DNA of 64,000 nucleotides from Artemia franciscana (taxonomy: Eukaryota; Arthropoda; Branchiopoda; Anostraca; Artemiidae), in NCBI RefSeq assembly GCF_032884065.1, contig NC_088873.1, positions 36,133,823 through 36,197,822 on the forward strand, written 5' to 3'. Shown piece by piece: positions 22,136 to 36,100 of this stretch. The position numbers were made by a program, and so were the translations under genes. The notes beneath the pieces were generated by a model. It had not been told where the DNA came from. It was given only the letters and a program-made list of their open reading frames with translations, and did no database searches. Within the stretch, counting starts at the first letter, position 1, and each line of letters begins with the position of its first letter.

Positions 22136-25100
22136 CTGAAATGAAGAAAAACTTATATATGCTGGATAAATTAATCCTAAAAGAAAATAATATTGAGAGC
22201 TTAGTTTGAGAACAGTCTTTGTTTCAGAATAATATTGGAAATTCACGGAACGGAGTAAAGAGTGACACCTTAAACAGATTGGGACAGAGGAGAGTTTACG
22301 CAGCTGTGTTGGGCTCAGGCGGCTTGTTTACTGAAATGACTTTACAAAGAACTGGAAAGAGCTTCGATTAGCATTGCAACCTAAAAGAGGAAAACACTGT
22401 GATACTATTAGAATATGGAAAATCAGATTTTTGTTGGGCTTTTTTTTTGGAATCCAATGCTACCATTCTTTTTGGTTTTACATTCGCTCTGTGATTTTGA
22501 ATCCGCTAGTGATTTTGCAAGACTTTATTAGAATTTTCGAATCCAGGTTCATTTACTTGAAAATGACATCATTGATTGAACTATATTTGCATAAAAGATG
22601 TAAAGTCTTTGGAACCCTGAAGTTTTCCGAACAAAATTTCTATACAGTCACAATTTCAACACGGTATAACACGCTTACATTTCTAATGTGATTAAGTGGT
22701 AAATATATTCTTTTCAAATGAGTAACTGCATAAGCTGTGGTGGGTTGCCTAAAAATTGTTTTGACAAGCCTAAAATAATCTTGATCAGAATAGCCTTTCT
22801 GATTTAAACAGATACCTTGAAATTTCGTCACGGTGTTATTTTTGGCCACGCTAGGCCCCATGGACAAAGCCCTCTATCGTTTTCAGCTCTTAAAAAGAAC
22901 AAAAGAAATAACTATTTCAAAAAAGAACATTCTCCAAAATTATACATCAAACTAGTTCCAACAATATCACCCTTAGTGGAACAAAAATACATAAAAATAA
23001 ACAGACTCCTATTACCCTAAGTATGAAATTTCACTTACGCATCTAGGGAATTACAAGGATATATTTGTTCCTTATTGAAGGGATTAGTGGGGTAACTTCA
23101 TAATCTTAACTTTAAATAAGAAATAGGGAGGGGGCTCATAAAGCAAAAATCTAGCTGTAAGATGGTATACACATTTGTTTATATATGGTCTAAATAATAT
23201 GCAATTATAGAAGAATGCCAAATAAAAGTTTGGTTAAAAATGAACATCAGCTCCTTTTGACTAGAATCGTGTTGTATTTTAAAAACGTTTTGTGATTGGT
23301 CATATCCAACGAATGTCATCCAATAAATTTTCAAAAATTATGATTGAAGGACGGGTACATGGCAGACGACCTCGTGGCCGATCCCTATGATAACTTCAAT
23401 GGCCAGAACCTCCCCCAACTCCTGCGTATAGCACCAGATAGAACTGAATATTGTCGACATATTTAACGACTAGTGAGAAGTGAAGAAGCCCCAATACAGC
23501 CACATAGGCCGGATGGGATATAAGTCAAGTTGTAACTGCTATAAAATTAGGATTTATGTACTTGTAGCCCCTTAGCCAAAATCATTCTTCTGGTTATATC
23601 AATGTTGACAAACTTGATTTGCTTTCGGATTTATCATAGTCTTCTCCAAAGAGAAAGGGAAACTGATTAAATAGGAAAGTCGATTTAAATTAAACAAAAT
23701 TTTATTTTAATTAATTTAATTTATAGGAAACTAAACAGGAAACTAAAATAGGAAAATAGAAGTTTCGAATTTTGTAGAAAACTAAACTCATAAAATAGAA
23801 AATATAGAAAATTTTTCCTATTTCCTCCGGTTTCCACCCTATTTTCATTCTCTATTTCCAACTATGAAACATAGGAAATTTTTCCTATTTCCTATATAGG
23901 AAATTTCCAAAAATAGGAAACTACAAAAAGAAATTGATAAAATAGGAAACTGATAAAATAGGTAATCAAAAAGAATTAAAAAGAACATACAACAGCCGGT
24001 AAATTTTTTTAAAATATATACTAAAAAATACCAAAATGATTCAGCTTTACGTACGCAAGTCTTTATCAACAAAAAAAGCAAAAGTTACCAAACACCAGTT
24101 CGATTGAATTTAGTTAGTGTTGTGTCACCGTATTGGAGATTTTTTAGAGCTTTTATAAAATAATTTTTTAGAGAAAATAGCGACGAAGACCACACTGCCT
24201 TTCCATAACAAACAAATACAAAGTAGAAACAATAGGGAAAATCTTTTCAAGACAGTGGAAATCAGATTTCCACTGTCTTGAAAAGATTTTCCCTATTGTT
24301 TCTACTTTGTGTTTGTTTGTAATTTTTTAGAGATTTGAGAAAAAAGTTTAACATTTGGTTTAGCATTTTTGTTTGTTTTCTTCGTCGACAAAGGTTTCCA
24401 GGCGTGAAGCCAAAATATTCGAGCATCTGTCAAAATATATTTTCATTTAATTTTGTTTATAATCTAAGAAATTATTCATTGAACTCGGGGCAGTTTAAAA
24501 AAATAAAACAAAAAGTAACGATGCCATCCAACGTTACCCAGCTAAGTCACAAAATTAATCTTAAAAACCCCCAAAAATTTTAGGTGTATTTTTTTTTAAA
24601 GTATTTTTACATTTGCTTAACAACGGGCTGAGGATTAGACAGCCACTTATCCAAAGAAAGACACTATTGGTGAATTTGGTTTTCCCAGTAGTAAAATTTC
24701 TGGATACAACCTGACTATTTTATATTCAATAAGGATCTACGTAACAAATATACTGTAAATAAAAGAATTACATATTTTCAGATGATTCTTCTCTGGATCC
24801 AAATAAATTTTGACATGTAATTTTAAATAAATACTTTAATAAATTAGAATTATACTCTTTTAGAATTTTTCTATTTCTGCTAGGTAAAGCTGCACTTTAA
24901 ATGGCTTAAAACTAGACATCCACTCATCCCCATAATACGCAATTGGCATATTTTTCCCCAACTAGCCTATATTCTGGATATAACCAAACAATTCCATATT
25001 CAATAAGGATCTACGTAACAAATATACTGTAAATAAAAGAATCTACATATTTCCAGACAATTCTTCTCTGAATCCAAATAAATTTTGACATGTAATTTTA

Positions 25101-28100
25101 AATAAATGCTTTAATAAATTAGAATTAAGCTCATTTTGAATTTTTCTATTTCTGCTAGGTAAAGCTGCACTTTAAATGACTTAAAATTTGACATCCACTC
25201 ATCCCCAAAACAAAACAATTGGTGTATTTATCCCCCACTAGCCTAAATTCTGGATATAACCTAAAACTTTATATTCAACAGGAATCTACATAACAAATAT
25301 ACTATAAACCAGTAGTTCTCAAACAATTTTAGGTCATGCCCTGGCTAAGCATTAATATAATCCTGATGCCCCCTTTGTAATATTTAAATATTGTTATTCA
25401 AAAGTTTACTTGTATTTCCCTGAAGGAAGCTTAAAAGACAATTAACTTGGTATATTTTTTGGGGTCGTTCTCTAGGCATATTTTATACCAATGAAAAATA
25501 TTGTGTAAATACACCACCTTTTATACAATGTACAACGTCATTGCAATACTATTTGGTCTATTTTTGCTCTTTAAATGCATTCAAATTTGACCTAATCCAC
25601 ATGAAAAAAAAATTTCAAAAATTAAGGCAATAAAGTATAGTCAGTCAAAGGGTTCACATCCAGCTCATGACCCACCAAAATAATGCCATACACCATCGTT
25701 GGGAATCGCGGCTATAAACAAAAGAATCTATATATTTTCAGGTAATTCTTCGCTGAGTTGAAATAAACTTTGACCTGTAATTTAAATAGAAGTCTAAATA
25801 AATCAGAACTAAGCTTAGAAGCTTGTTCCAATACAGACACATAGGCCGGATGGGATATAAGTCAAGTTGTAACTGCTATAAAATTAGGATTTATGTACTT
25901 GTAGCCCCTTAGCCAAAATCATTCTTCTGGTTATATCAATGTTGACAAACTTGATTTGCTTTCGGATTTATCATAGTCTTCTCCAAAGAGAAAGGGAAAC
26001 TGATTAAATAGGAAAGTCGATTTAAATTAAACAAAATTTTATTTTAATTAATTTAATTTATAGGAAACTAAACAGGAAACTAAAATAGGAAAATAGAAGT
26101 TTCGAATTTTGTAGAAAACTAAACTCATAAAATAGAAAATATAGAAAATTTTTCCTATTTCCTCCGATTTCCACCCTATTTTCATTCTCTATTTCCAACT
26201 ATGAAACATAGGAAATTTTTCCTATTTCCTATATAGGAAATTTCCAAAAATAGGAAACTACAAAAAGAAATTGATAAAATAGGAAACTGATAAAATAGGT
26301 AATCAAAAAGAATTAAAAAGAACATACAACAGCCGGTAAAATTTTTTAAAATATATACTAAAAAATACCAAAATGATTCAGCTTTACGTACGCAAGTCTT
26401 TATCAACAAAAAAAGCAAAAGTTACCAAACACCAGTTCGATTGAATTTAGTTAGTGTTGTGTCACCGTATTGGAGATTTTTTAGAGCTTTTATAAAATAA
26501 TTTTTTAGAGAAAATAGCGACGAAGACCACACTGCCTTTCCATAACAAACAAATACAAAGTAGAAACAATAGGGAAAATCTTTTCAAGACAGTGGAAATC
26601 AGATTTCCACTGTCTTGAAAAGATTTTCCCTATTGTTTCTACTTTGTGTTTGTTTGTAATTTTTTAGAGATTTGAGAAAAAAGTTTAACATTTGGTTTAG
26701 CATTTTTGTTTGTTTTCTTCGTCGACAAAGGTTTCCAGGCGTGAAGCCAAAATATTCGAGCATCTGTCAAAATATATTTTCATTTAATTTTGTTTATAAT
26801 CTAAGAAATTATTCATTGAACTCGGGGCAGTTTAAAAAAATAAAACAAAAAGTAACGATGCCATCCAACGTTACCCAGCTAAGTCACAAAATTAATATTA
26901 AAAACCCCCAAAAATTTTAGGTGTATTTTTTTTAAAAGTATTTTTACATTTGCTTAACAACGGGCTGAGGATTAGACAGCCACTTATCCAAAGAAAGACA
27001 CTATTGGTGAATTTGGTTTTCCCAGTAGTCAAATTTCTGGATACAACCTGACTATTTTATATTCAATAAGGATCTACGTAACAAATATACTGTAAATAAA
27101 AGAATTACATATTTTCAGATGATTCTTCTCTGGATCCAAATAAATTTTGACATGTAATTTTAAATAAATACTTTAATAAATTAGAATTATACTCTTTTAG
27201 AATTTTTCTATTTCTGCTAGGTAAAGCTGCACTTTAAATGGCTTAAAATTAGACATCCACTCATCCCCAGAATACGCAATTGGCATATTTTTCCCCAACT
27301 AGCCTATATTCTGGATATAACCAAACAATTCCATATTCAATAAGGATCTACGTAACAAATATACTGTAAATAAAAGAATCTACATATTTCCAGACAATTC
27401 TTCTCTGAATCCAAATAAATTTTGACATGTAATTTTAAATAAATGCTTTAATAAATTAGAATTAAGCTCATTTAGAATTTTTCTATTTCTGCTAGGTAAA
27501 GCTGCACTTTAAATGGCTTAAAATTTGACATCCACTCATCCCCAAAACAAAACAATTGGTGTATTTATCCCCCACTAGCCTAAATTCTGGATATAACCTA
27601 AAACTTTATATTCAACAGGAATCTACATAACAAATATACTATAAACCAGTAGTTCTCAAACAATTTTAGGTCATGCCCTGGCTAAGCATTAATATAATCC
27701 TGATGCCCCCTTTGTAATATTTAAATATTGTTATTCAAAAGTTTACTTGTATTTCCCTGAAGGAAGCTTAAAAGACAATTAACTTGGTATATTTTTTGGG
27801 GTCGTTCTCTAGGCATATTTTATACCAATGAAAAATATTGTGTGAATACACCACCTTTTATACAATGTACAACGTCATTGCAATACTATTTGGTCTATTT
27901 TTTGCTCTTTAAATGCATTCAAATTTGACCTAATCCACATGAAAAAAAAATTTCAAAAATTAAGGCAATAAAGTATAGTCAGTCAAAGGGTGCACATCCA
28001 GCTCATGACCCACCAAAATAATGCCATACACCATCGTTGGGAATCGCGGCTACAAACAAAAGAATCTACATATTTTCAGGTAATTCTTCGCTGAGTTGAA

Positions 28101-31100
28101 ATAAACTTTGACCTGTAATTTAAATAGAAGTCTAAATAAATCAGAACTAAGCTTAGAAGTTTGTTCCGCAGTGCATTGTTCTAGTTCCGCAAGTTAAAGC
28201 TGCACTTTCAATGGCACTCGTAGTTTTAACTGATTAGACCTAAGTTAAAGCACCAAATATTACTCTTGTATCAGCTTCACATACTCTTTGACCTGCATAT
28301 ACCTGCATACCTGCATATTCAATGTATAAGAGGATTAGGGGGAGAAAGAAGGAGAATGTACCACACCTTAGATTGTTGTCTTCTTTTCATTTGTTCCATA
28401 ATTTGGCCGTGGATGCTCTTGTTAAATGGTGAGAATCTGGGGTAGTACGGATCTGCAACATCACAGTTGAAAAGCCGTGTCCGGCAATCGAAAATCGATT
28501 TGTCCACACGTTTCATAAATTCACTTTTGTCTTCTATATACCTAAAATTCACGTATAAAGTAAGTAGATAACAACAATAAAACAAGTTCACACGTAATAG
28601 AGTGCAAGCTAAATATCAGCTTCTTATCCCCCTTGACATTTATCTACGGGCTGATTCAAAATATGTGTATTGGTATATAACAAGGCCGTATCCAGGATTT
28701 TTATTTGGAGGGCGGGAGGCACAAAAAACTTTACAAAACACATAACAAATTCATCTATACATTTTTGTTAGTTTTTTACGGATCGGACAAAAAATTGCGG
28801 AGGGAGGAGGGGATTCAACCCCAGTAAACACCCACACCCCCACCCCTGGATATAGCCTTGGTAAATAACCTTCTCAAATACTGAACATATCATTTGTAAG
28901 TGTTATTACTCCCAGCAAATTACTAGCCTTATGCTTATCGTATGAATTTACAAGATAATATATATTCACCCTCCCCCCCCCAAAAAAAAAAAAATCATTA
29001 GACGGTCATTAGAACATTAAAATCGTTAAAAGCATTAATCAGAAAATCATCATTACAATATACCGATCCCCATAAAATCTCCACAACCTTTAAATGAGTA
29101 CATGATGCCATAAAACGAGTACATGAACCCAAGCAAGTATCTCTCTTTAGATATGCGGTTAATGGAGCTAATTAAAACAGTGTCAAATTTTATACATATT
29201 TTTGGTAAGTCTACTTACAGCTGGGAGACCGAATTTAATCTTTGAGGTTCATTTTGAGTGGAGTGGGGTTAGAGATGAACAGACTTTGTGTAGGGAGAAG
29301 GAGAAAAATATCTTTCTTTGATCCTCACGAAGAGTGTACACCACGGTTATTTTATGTATGTCTTCCGACACGCTCTGCTGCTAGCATTAATGTATATGAG
29401 CATTTCTCAAATGAAGCCTAGGAATTTCGATAAAAGATATTGCATAGCAAATTAAAACCATTTGGCTTCTCTCGTTTTGTGCAGCAGATAGGGATGTTCA
29501 GTTTTGATAAAACTTATATCATCAAAAAGTGTAAACGGAGTAGTAGTATCAAAAAGTAGTAGTATTTTCTTCTTAAAGTTCAGGGAAGGGACATTTCTAA
29601 AAATGTTCAAGTATACCTACATGGAAAAGCCAAAAAAAAGCTCAGAAGACATGCCACTGGACAAGTTTAACTTGTCCCTGTGGTGTTCCCTTCTTTAATC
29701 GGAAACCACCTATTTTCAAAAAAAGAATTAAGCTATATACTATTTTATCTGAATTTTTATACTGCTTTAAGTTTTTTGAAAGTTTCAGAAATTTTGTCCA
29801 AAGTTCGACTAATGATAAAAATGCCGTCAGCATAAGTGACTAAGGAGATAATGAGACCAGAGAGAACGTTTGGTTTAACACCAAACGTTAAAGAGAGAAC
29901 GGTTTGGGTTAATAAACATGAAGTAAATATTGCAGCATATAATAGACAATAACCAGAAGACAGAAAACCCTGTCAAGCTTACAATAAATAGCTTTTTTTA
30001 AATCCTAAAAAAAATCGTCAAACCAAGCTTTGCTGTTAAGCACACAAATTCAATTGATAGTTTATCAAATTAGATGCATTTTGGTCGTATTAACACAAAA
30101 GTATCCGGGTTTTTTCTTCGGGGAGGGTAGTAGTAGAACAAGTGGTAGAACTTTTTGTAGTAGAACAAGCCTTTTTTTACACAAAAAATGCATGAAAAAT
30201 TGTTTATATACATTTTTGTTACGTTTTTACGAGTCGGACAGGTTTTTTTTTTAGAGGAGGGTTCAACTCTGGTAATCCCCATGATAAGGCCATTAAATAT
30301 CAACAGATTTCGATGGACTTAAGATCTTTTCATACATAAAATACTTACACTTAGAAACTTTGAGGTACGTTAAGTTAGAAATTTTGCACATGAACGCTAG
30401 CCAAGGTGAGGCATTTAGGTCTTGGCAAAGATTTGTCTCAGCATACAATATTTTCAGTTTGATAGACCTATTTTTTTTATTTTAACCATCCATTCTTAGA
30501 TAACCCCTTCTTTGTAAATCTGATGGTTTTCAAACCACCTGCATAAAATTTTAAGAAAGTTAAAAGACAAAAGTTTTTTTTTAGTCACAAGATATTTTAC
30601 AAGTAGTGCCTCTGTTTCTCTGTAATTTGGTAAGCAGGTGTTAGCACGTTAAAAAATCTATTAGGCTCAAATTATGCTCGTCAACAAAGCACGATACGAA
30701 AATCTTTTTGTAGTGAGCTTTATTAGTTGTAATCTAGATGTATTTTTTTTTGTAGTAGAACAATTTTATCAGAAATAATCATTTCTTAATCAATAGCACA
30801 ACATAAGAGAAGCTTGCGAGGCTGTGCTAAATTCAAGAAAAATAAAGAGAGAATATGGAGAATGACACCATATACCGAAATCAACAAAAAAACAAAAACA
30901 AAATATAAACAATACATTGCCTTGCGTGACCCCAAGACAACAAAAGTAACAAACAAAAAATACATAAATATTACAAATGAATAACTTATGGAAAATTTAT
31001 TTTAGTTAATCTATTTCAAAAGCATAATAAGTCACATATGACATGTTTTTTAGCGAGCTCCTTGCCACTTTTCTTCTATACAACCAGCAATTTTTTCCGG

Positions 31101-33039
31101 TTTACAGTAGTTTAATAACATGTAACAATAAGTATAAACTTGAACAATAATTTTTATTTGATTCTTTTTTTGTTATTATTTTTTTTGTTTATTTCTTTAG
31201 TTGTTCCCCCTACACATAGAGGCTATAGAGCCCTTTGTGGGGCTTGATGTATGAATTGTATTTGCGTGTTTTTTTTTGTTTTTTTTTTTATATATAAATG
31301 TATGAAGATCACCTTCTTGAGTTGGCAATATTATGTAGAGAGAAAAGAGTTACGTATTGCTGTTTAATATTTTTTTCTAATTTATTTTTTTTTATAAACG
31401 AAGATTAATAGTAATAATGTGAACTGGTAATTTAGGGAATTGGTATAATGTGAACTGGTCTCTATAGTCAGTAATAATTACCAGATGCCTGGTGCTTATT
31501 TAACTGCTCACGTTTTGCAATGATTTTTCTATGTTAACTACATTTACTTATTTTCTATATTTCTACTTGTATAATTTTGTATATTTCCATTTTCTCTATT
31601 ATCTGGAATCTATTCAGGCAATAAATCTATGTTTGTAATACTCTAAATCACAAATACGAATATATCAGTGCACGTGTACTTCAACCAATTTAACCCAATC
31701 CCCCTGCAAAACACCTGGGGTTGAGTTAAATGAGGGTCGGAATGCACGTAGGTTAAATTGTATGGGATTTTAGTTGAATGGAGATTGAGTTAAACAAGGG
31801 TAAATAAGATAGGCTCATTTGAACGAGTTTTCTGGGTTAAACAAGGGTTGAGCTACATGGGAACCAAATAAATTATGTTTTAATTTTAAATATTGTAAAT
31901 AATCATTATTATAGAACCCGCTCATTTCTATCATTGAATGTATTTTGTTATCCTGAGTATTAAATGCACGGCCCTATATTTTTTGCAATGTCAGTTACAA
32001 GTCTCGACGCTTATGCAGGACCGTAGAACCGGAGTCAGTCTTCATTTACTGTAAATGCACCCACAGAAACATTTCCACTGGGAGAGGGAGGGGCGAGCAA
32101 TCAAAAAAATCTCCCAGAGATCTAAATTAGGAAAATAAACCTTTTCTTTTTTCAGTTTCCAAATATTACACTATCCTGTAAACGTTTAAATATTAAAAAA
32201 ACAAATAAAATATTACAATTATGACAGCAATGACAACTTAAAATTGAAAGGTCCTATAGTCCTACAGATACCAGAATCTTTTTTAATAAAAATAGCTAAT
32301 TTTTAAAAAGCTTAATTAATAAAAAAGCTTTTTTAATAAAAATAGTAAAAATATGGCATAAGACAGCGACGATAAATGCATTACATAGCACAAATTCCGA
32401 GTTGTTGGATTATACTGTGAACCAAAGCCTGAAATCAATTTCAGAGAAGTCTGAATTTTTGTATAAAAATAGAACTACTCGGATTTCTCTAAAAGTCGTT
32501 AGATATTAAGGCTACAGTCATAGACGGTAAAAAGGACCCAACCCCAAATCTCAACTAGTATATGTCGTGTTCTTCAGGTTGACAAGTCCCCTCACCATTT
32601 GCCCTCACCCCGTTTCGAAGAAGAAAAAGAATTTTAGAACGAGCTAAAGTCATATTTTCAGTAGCTAATTAAGTTGCTGTCACACATTCAAAAGTTAAAG
32701 AACCCCGAAATGGAGTAAAAATACCAATGTACTCCGAGTCGGCACTTCGAATTTACTGACTCCAAGGCCTTGGTTTAAATTTTTTTTTTGTATAAGAAAT
32801 ATAATGCAGTCAAAAACTATTTTTATTTAAGGCAAAAGAAATTAGCAATCTGGCCATCCAAAATCAAACGGCATTTTCAGGAAGAAAAAAAAGGTACACG
32901 GTTGTAGCCTGTGTGTTTATTAAATTATCATAAGTTAAATTTTCCTAGAAGGAAAGGGACCAAAATTGGAAACAGCAAATTTTAAGGCCATTTTCTTAAT
33001 TTGCTTCGGTAATTTACTCACCCTGACCCCCCCCCCCCC

Positions 33040-33137
<98 letters not shown>

Positions 33138-36100
33138 ACTGTATAATAAAGCATATACTCTAAACGAGGGGCACAAGTAGGGGGATTGTTTTCAAGGCCT
33201 GGGCCCCAACCCTGAAATCCTAAATTTTCATGAATTTCGGAGCACTTCTTATCAAAAATATCATATTTTCTTTTATCTACTCCCCCTCAGAGTATTTTTG
33301 TTATTCACTCCCCTCCCGTCAAAAAAATATTCAGGTGTATGCGTCTGGTGAGGGCAGAAAGAATTCATACTAGACACAAGTAGCATACTTACAGAGTGGT
33401 TGCCTCTTGGCAAATAGGGTTATTGAAATCAGGTCGCTGCATCAATTTGCATGTCTGAATTAAAGCGTGATAAATTGAGTGTGACTTGGGATTCCACTTA
33501 TTTCCAATGTTCACTTCTCCAGTTTGGCTATTTACATTTGGATGAAACACTGGAATTTCAAAATAAATCCTCTGAAAGAAAAGGAACTAATTAATAGCGC
33601 TGTGAAGCTGTGACTACAATACAAAAAATGTTCGAACAGAAATTTTTGTTCGGAGGGAGGGGGTGTTACTTGTTTTCGGGATGGGAGTGGTTTACAAAAA
33701 AAAACTTACAAAACGAGTCAAAAATTTGTCTATATCCATTCTTGTTGCTCGAAATTATAAATAGTTGATTTTCTTTCTTTTTGTTTACTATTTTACAGCA
33801 CATGTTTTCAAGTGAAGAATATTATTTTATACCAAAAATTATTGTCCTTAACGAAAAAGAAAGAAAAAAGGAAAATAAGGACAATTATCATGTTTTTCCA
33901 TATGAAAGGTATAATCCATAGTAATTATAAACTTATTCAGTCAAATTACTATAAGATATGAAAAAATAAGGTTCTTGAATCGCTCAATAGACCGAACAGC
34001 TTAATATTTTGCTAAAAAGCGCAAGTGAGAACTGACACGACACAAAACTTTAAAGTGGAAGTTGAAATTACAGAACTCAAAAGTCAGAGTCCTCCTCTTC
34101 GGAGTACTGTGTGACACCAACAAACGGAAAAAAAAATCACACAAGAAATAGACAAGCGGAAGTAACTGACATCATTTGACTTTGTTTTATTGTCTACAAT
34201 ACTACCTTAATATGCATATCTATTTTTTGATAGGTCTGAAAAGAGTCCCCAGAGCATCCAAACTTGACTTTATATACTCAAAATTGAAAGAATTGCATTT
34301 TTTGAAGCTTCAAGTTTAAATATGACGCTATTTACGCCATTCATATTTATTTGACTGATGTCATGGTCTATGCATGGTATGGTCATATGGTATGATGTCA
34401 TGGTCTATGCAGCTGTTCAGAAACATGATGAGCCTGTAAAAGCTTGTCTATTCGTACCGTTGATCTCCTAGAAAAAGAAAATTCATCCATTTCTTAGATT
34501 TTCAACTTAAATGCATCTAAGACTAATGAGTAACTGATCACTCAACCGAATGGCTCGTAGCGCCATCCCATCTTTATCTTCAAAGATGGGGCTATAGAGT
34601 TAAAAACTTAGTCTGTCGGAAATTTATTTTTCCTCGGACCTCTCTTGGTGCGTACCACTCGATTGGGTTTGATCCTCCTAACCAGAAAACCGTTTGTGAT
34701 TCTCCCCTCTAAGAACCTGCTACCATTCAGCTAAATTATTTATTTGTAAAAGCCATATATTAAGCCTATTCCCAAATGTAGATGCTCACTTTTTGCAGGT
34801 TTCCTAAAACCTGACAGGTACCACTTCAGAAGATCTAAAATAAGACCTCAGCAGTTCAAGTTGCAGATAACTCCATTCAGACAACTTTACAACCTCTAAT
34901 TTTAAAAAATTGCTATGACATCGATGGATGTTTTCAGGAAAATTGCTACGGCATCGATGGCTGTTCCTAGAAATTCATCCATCACCTTTCCTCTGATGGG
35001 CCATCTCTACATGAATGGCTGTTTACTAAACCAATACGCCAAACACTTAGGGACACGGTACAGTTAGATTACCTACGAAAGGTGATACCACATACTGAGC
35101 ACTTGAAGAATAGCTTTGAAAGACGCTGCAACTCCATTTCAGAGTTGGTCCATTGCAACTCCAATGTTGTTATCCATGAAAACCCCTCCGTTGATCCCTT
35201 TCAAAAGAAGTTCAAGAGACACAAATCTAGGGAGAAAACACAGATAAGAGGTTGAATAGTGGCACATGAGGCCCCAAATTTATAGCAGCCTGGTACCATG
35301 AATTTGGTCAGAAAAGAAAAATGTTGATCAACTCAACTCTTCAAAGGTTCATTCACATATCACAGAAAAAAAAACAAGTGGAAATCTGTCCGTATCTTTT
35401 CGAACGATGGCCTACAAAACACTACGTTTTAAGGTAAAGTTTTCAAATAAATGCATCAGCGTGACCTAAGTTTTAACGATGAGGACAAGTTCTAAAAGAA
35501 GGATAAAGAATAAAAGAAGAATATTGGCTAATTTGACTTTCGTTTCAGTCCTCATACTGCGAAGGAGGCGCAGAAGGCAAAAAGAGAAAGAACTGCAATT
35601 TCTGAAAGCTGTTGAGCAATAGAGGGTCCAATGACATCATTTTTCTTGGTTTTCTTATAGCCTAAGTGAGCAGTATCATACAAGCTGAGGTAGCCTTGAA
35701 TCAATGTTATAAAATCATGAAGTTTTTGATGATCTATAGTCATGGTTTTATTCATCTAAAAACCTAGCTAAGAATTCGTCCTGATTTTTTCAAATCGTTG
35801 CAGAAAGCTAAAGAGTTTTTCAAGCGCGAAAACGGATGAAATCTCCGCACGGATTGCTAAATCCGGACGGATTTCCACAAGGTGTAAATGCATTATAAAT
35901 TGTTGAGAAATTAGCGTTAAAAATATTTAGAACGAGGTGGATTCCAAAACCAAAGATTAAGGAGGAGGTAAAATTCAATGTTTTGAGGCCAAACTCTAAA
36001 ATTGGTGATGAAAGAAGGCTGCAACCTTACATTAGTACAGTCGGGCCCGACGACAAAATACTACCGTAATGAGAAGACAAGAAAAAGCCCGAAAAGAAAA

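Larger units (their letters stand above)
23500..28160. repeat. Tandem duplication, 2 copies of 2,337 bp, in AKTIP intron 5
   Basis: Sequence from about 23500 to 25830 repeats almost exactly from about 25837 to 28160, at a constant offset of 2,337 bp until a 1-bp insertion near 27901. Differences by eye are only scattered substitutions and small indels. Each copy contains an AT-rich block full of AGGAAA/TTTCCT inversions (23690-23960), a 55-bp-arm hairpin, three roughly 275-bp internal repeats, and a hAT-like insertion. The copy 1/copy 2 junction is near AAGCTTAGAAGCTTGTTCC at 25813. Confidence 0.95.

Noticed and set aside
23845-24081. 78-codon minus frame found again at 26182-26418
   Set aside because: It is conserved only because the 2,337-bp block is duplicated; the peptide is Phe/Leu low-complexity from AT-rich sequence.
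32966-33163. Open frame through the AT microsatellite
   Set aside because: Alternating Ile/Tyr from a dinucleotide repeat.
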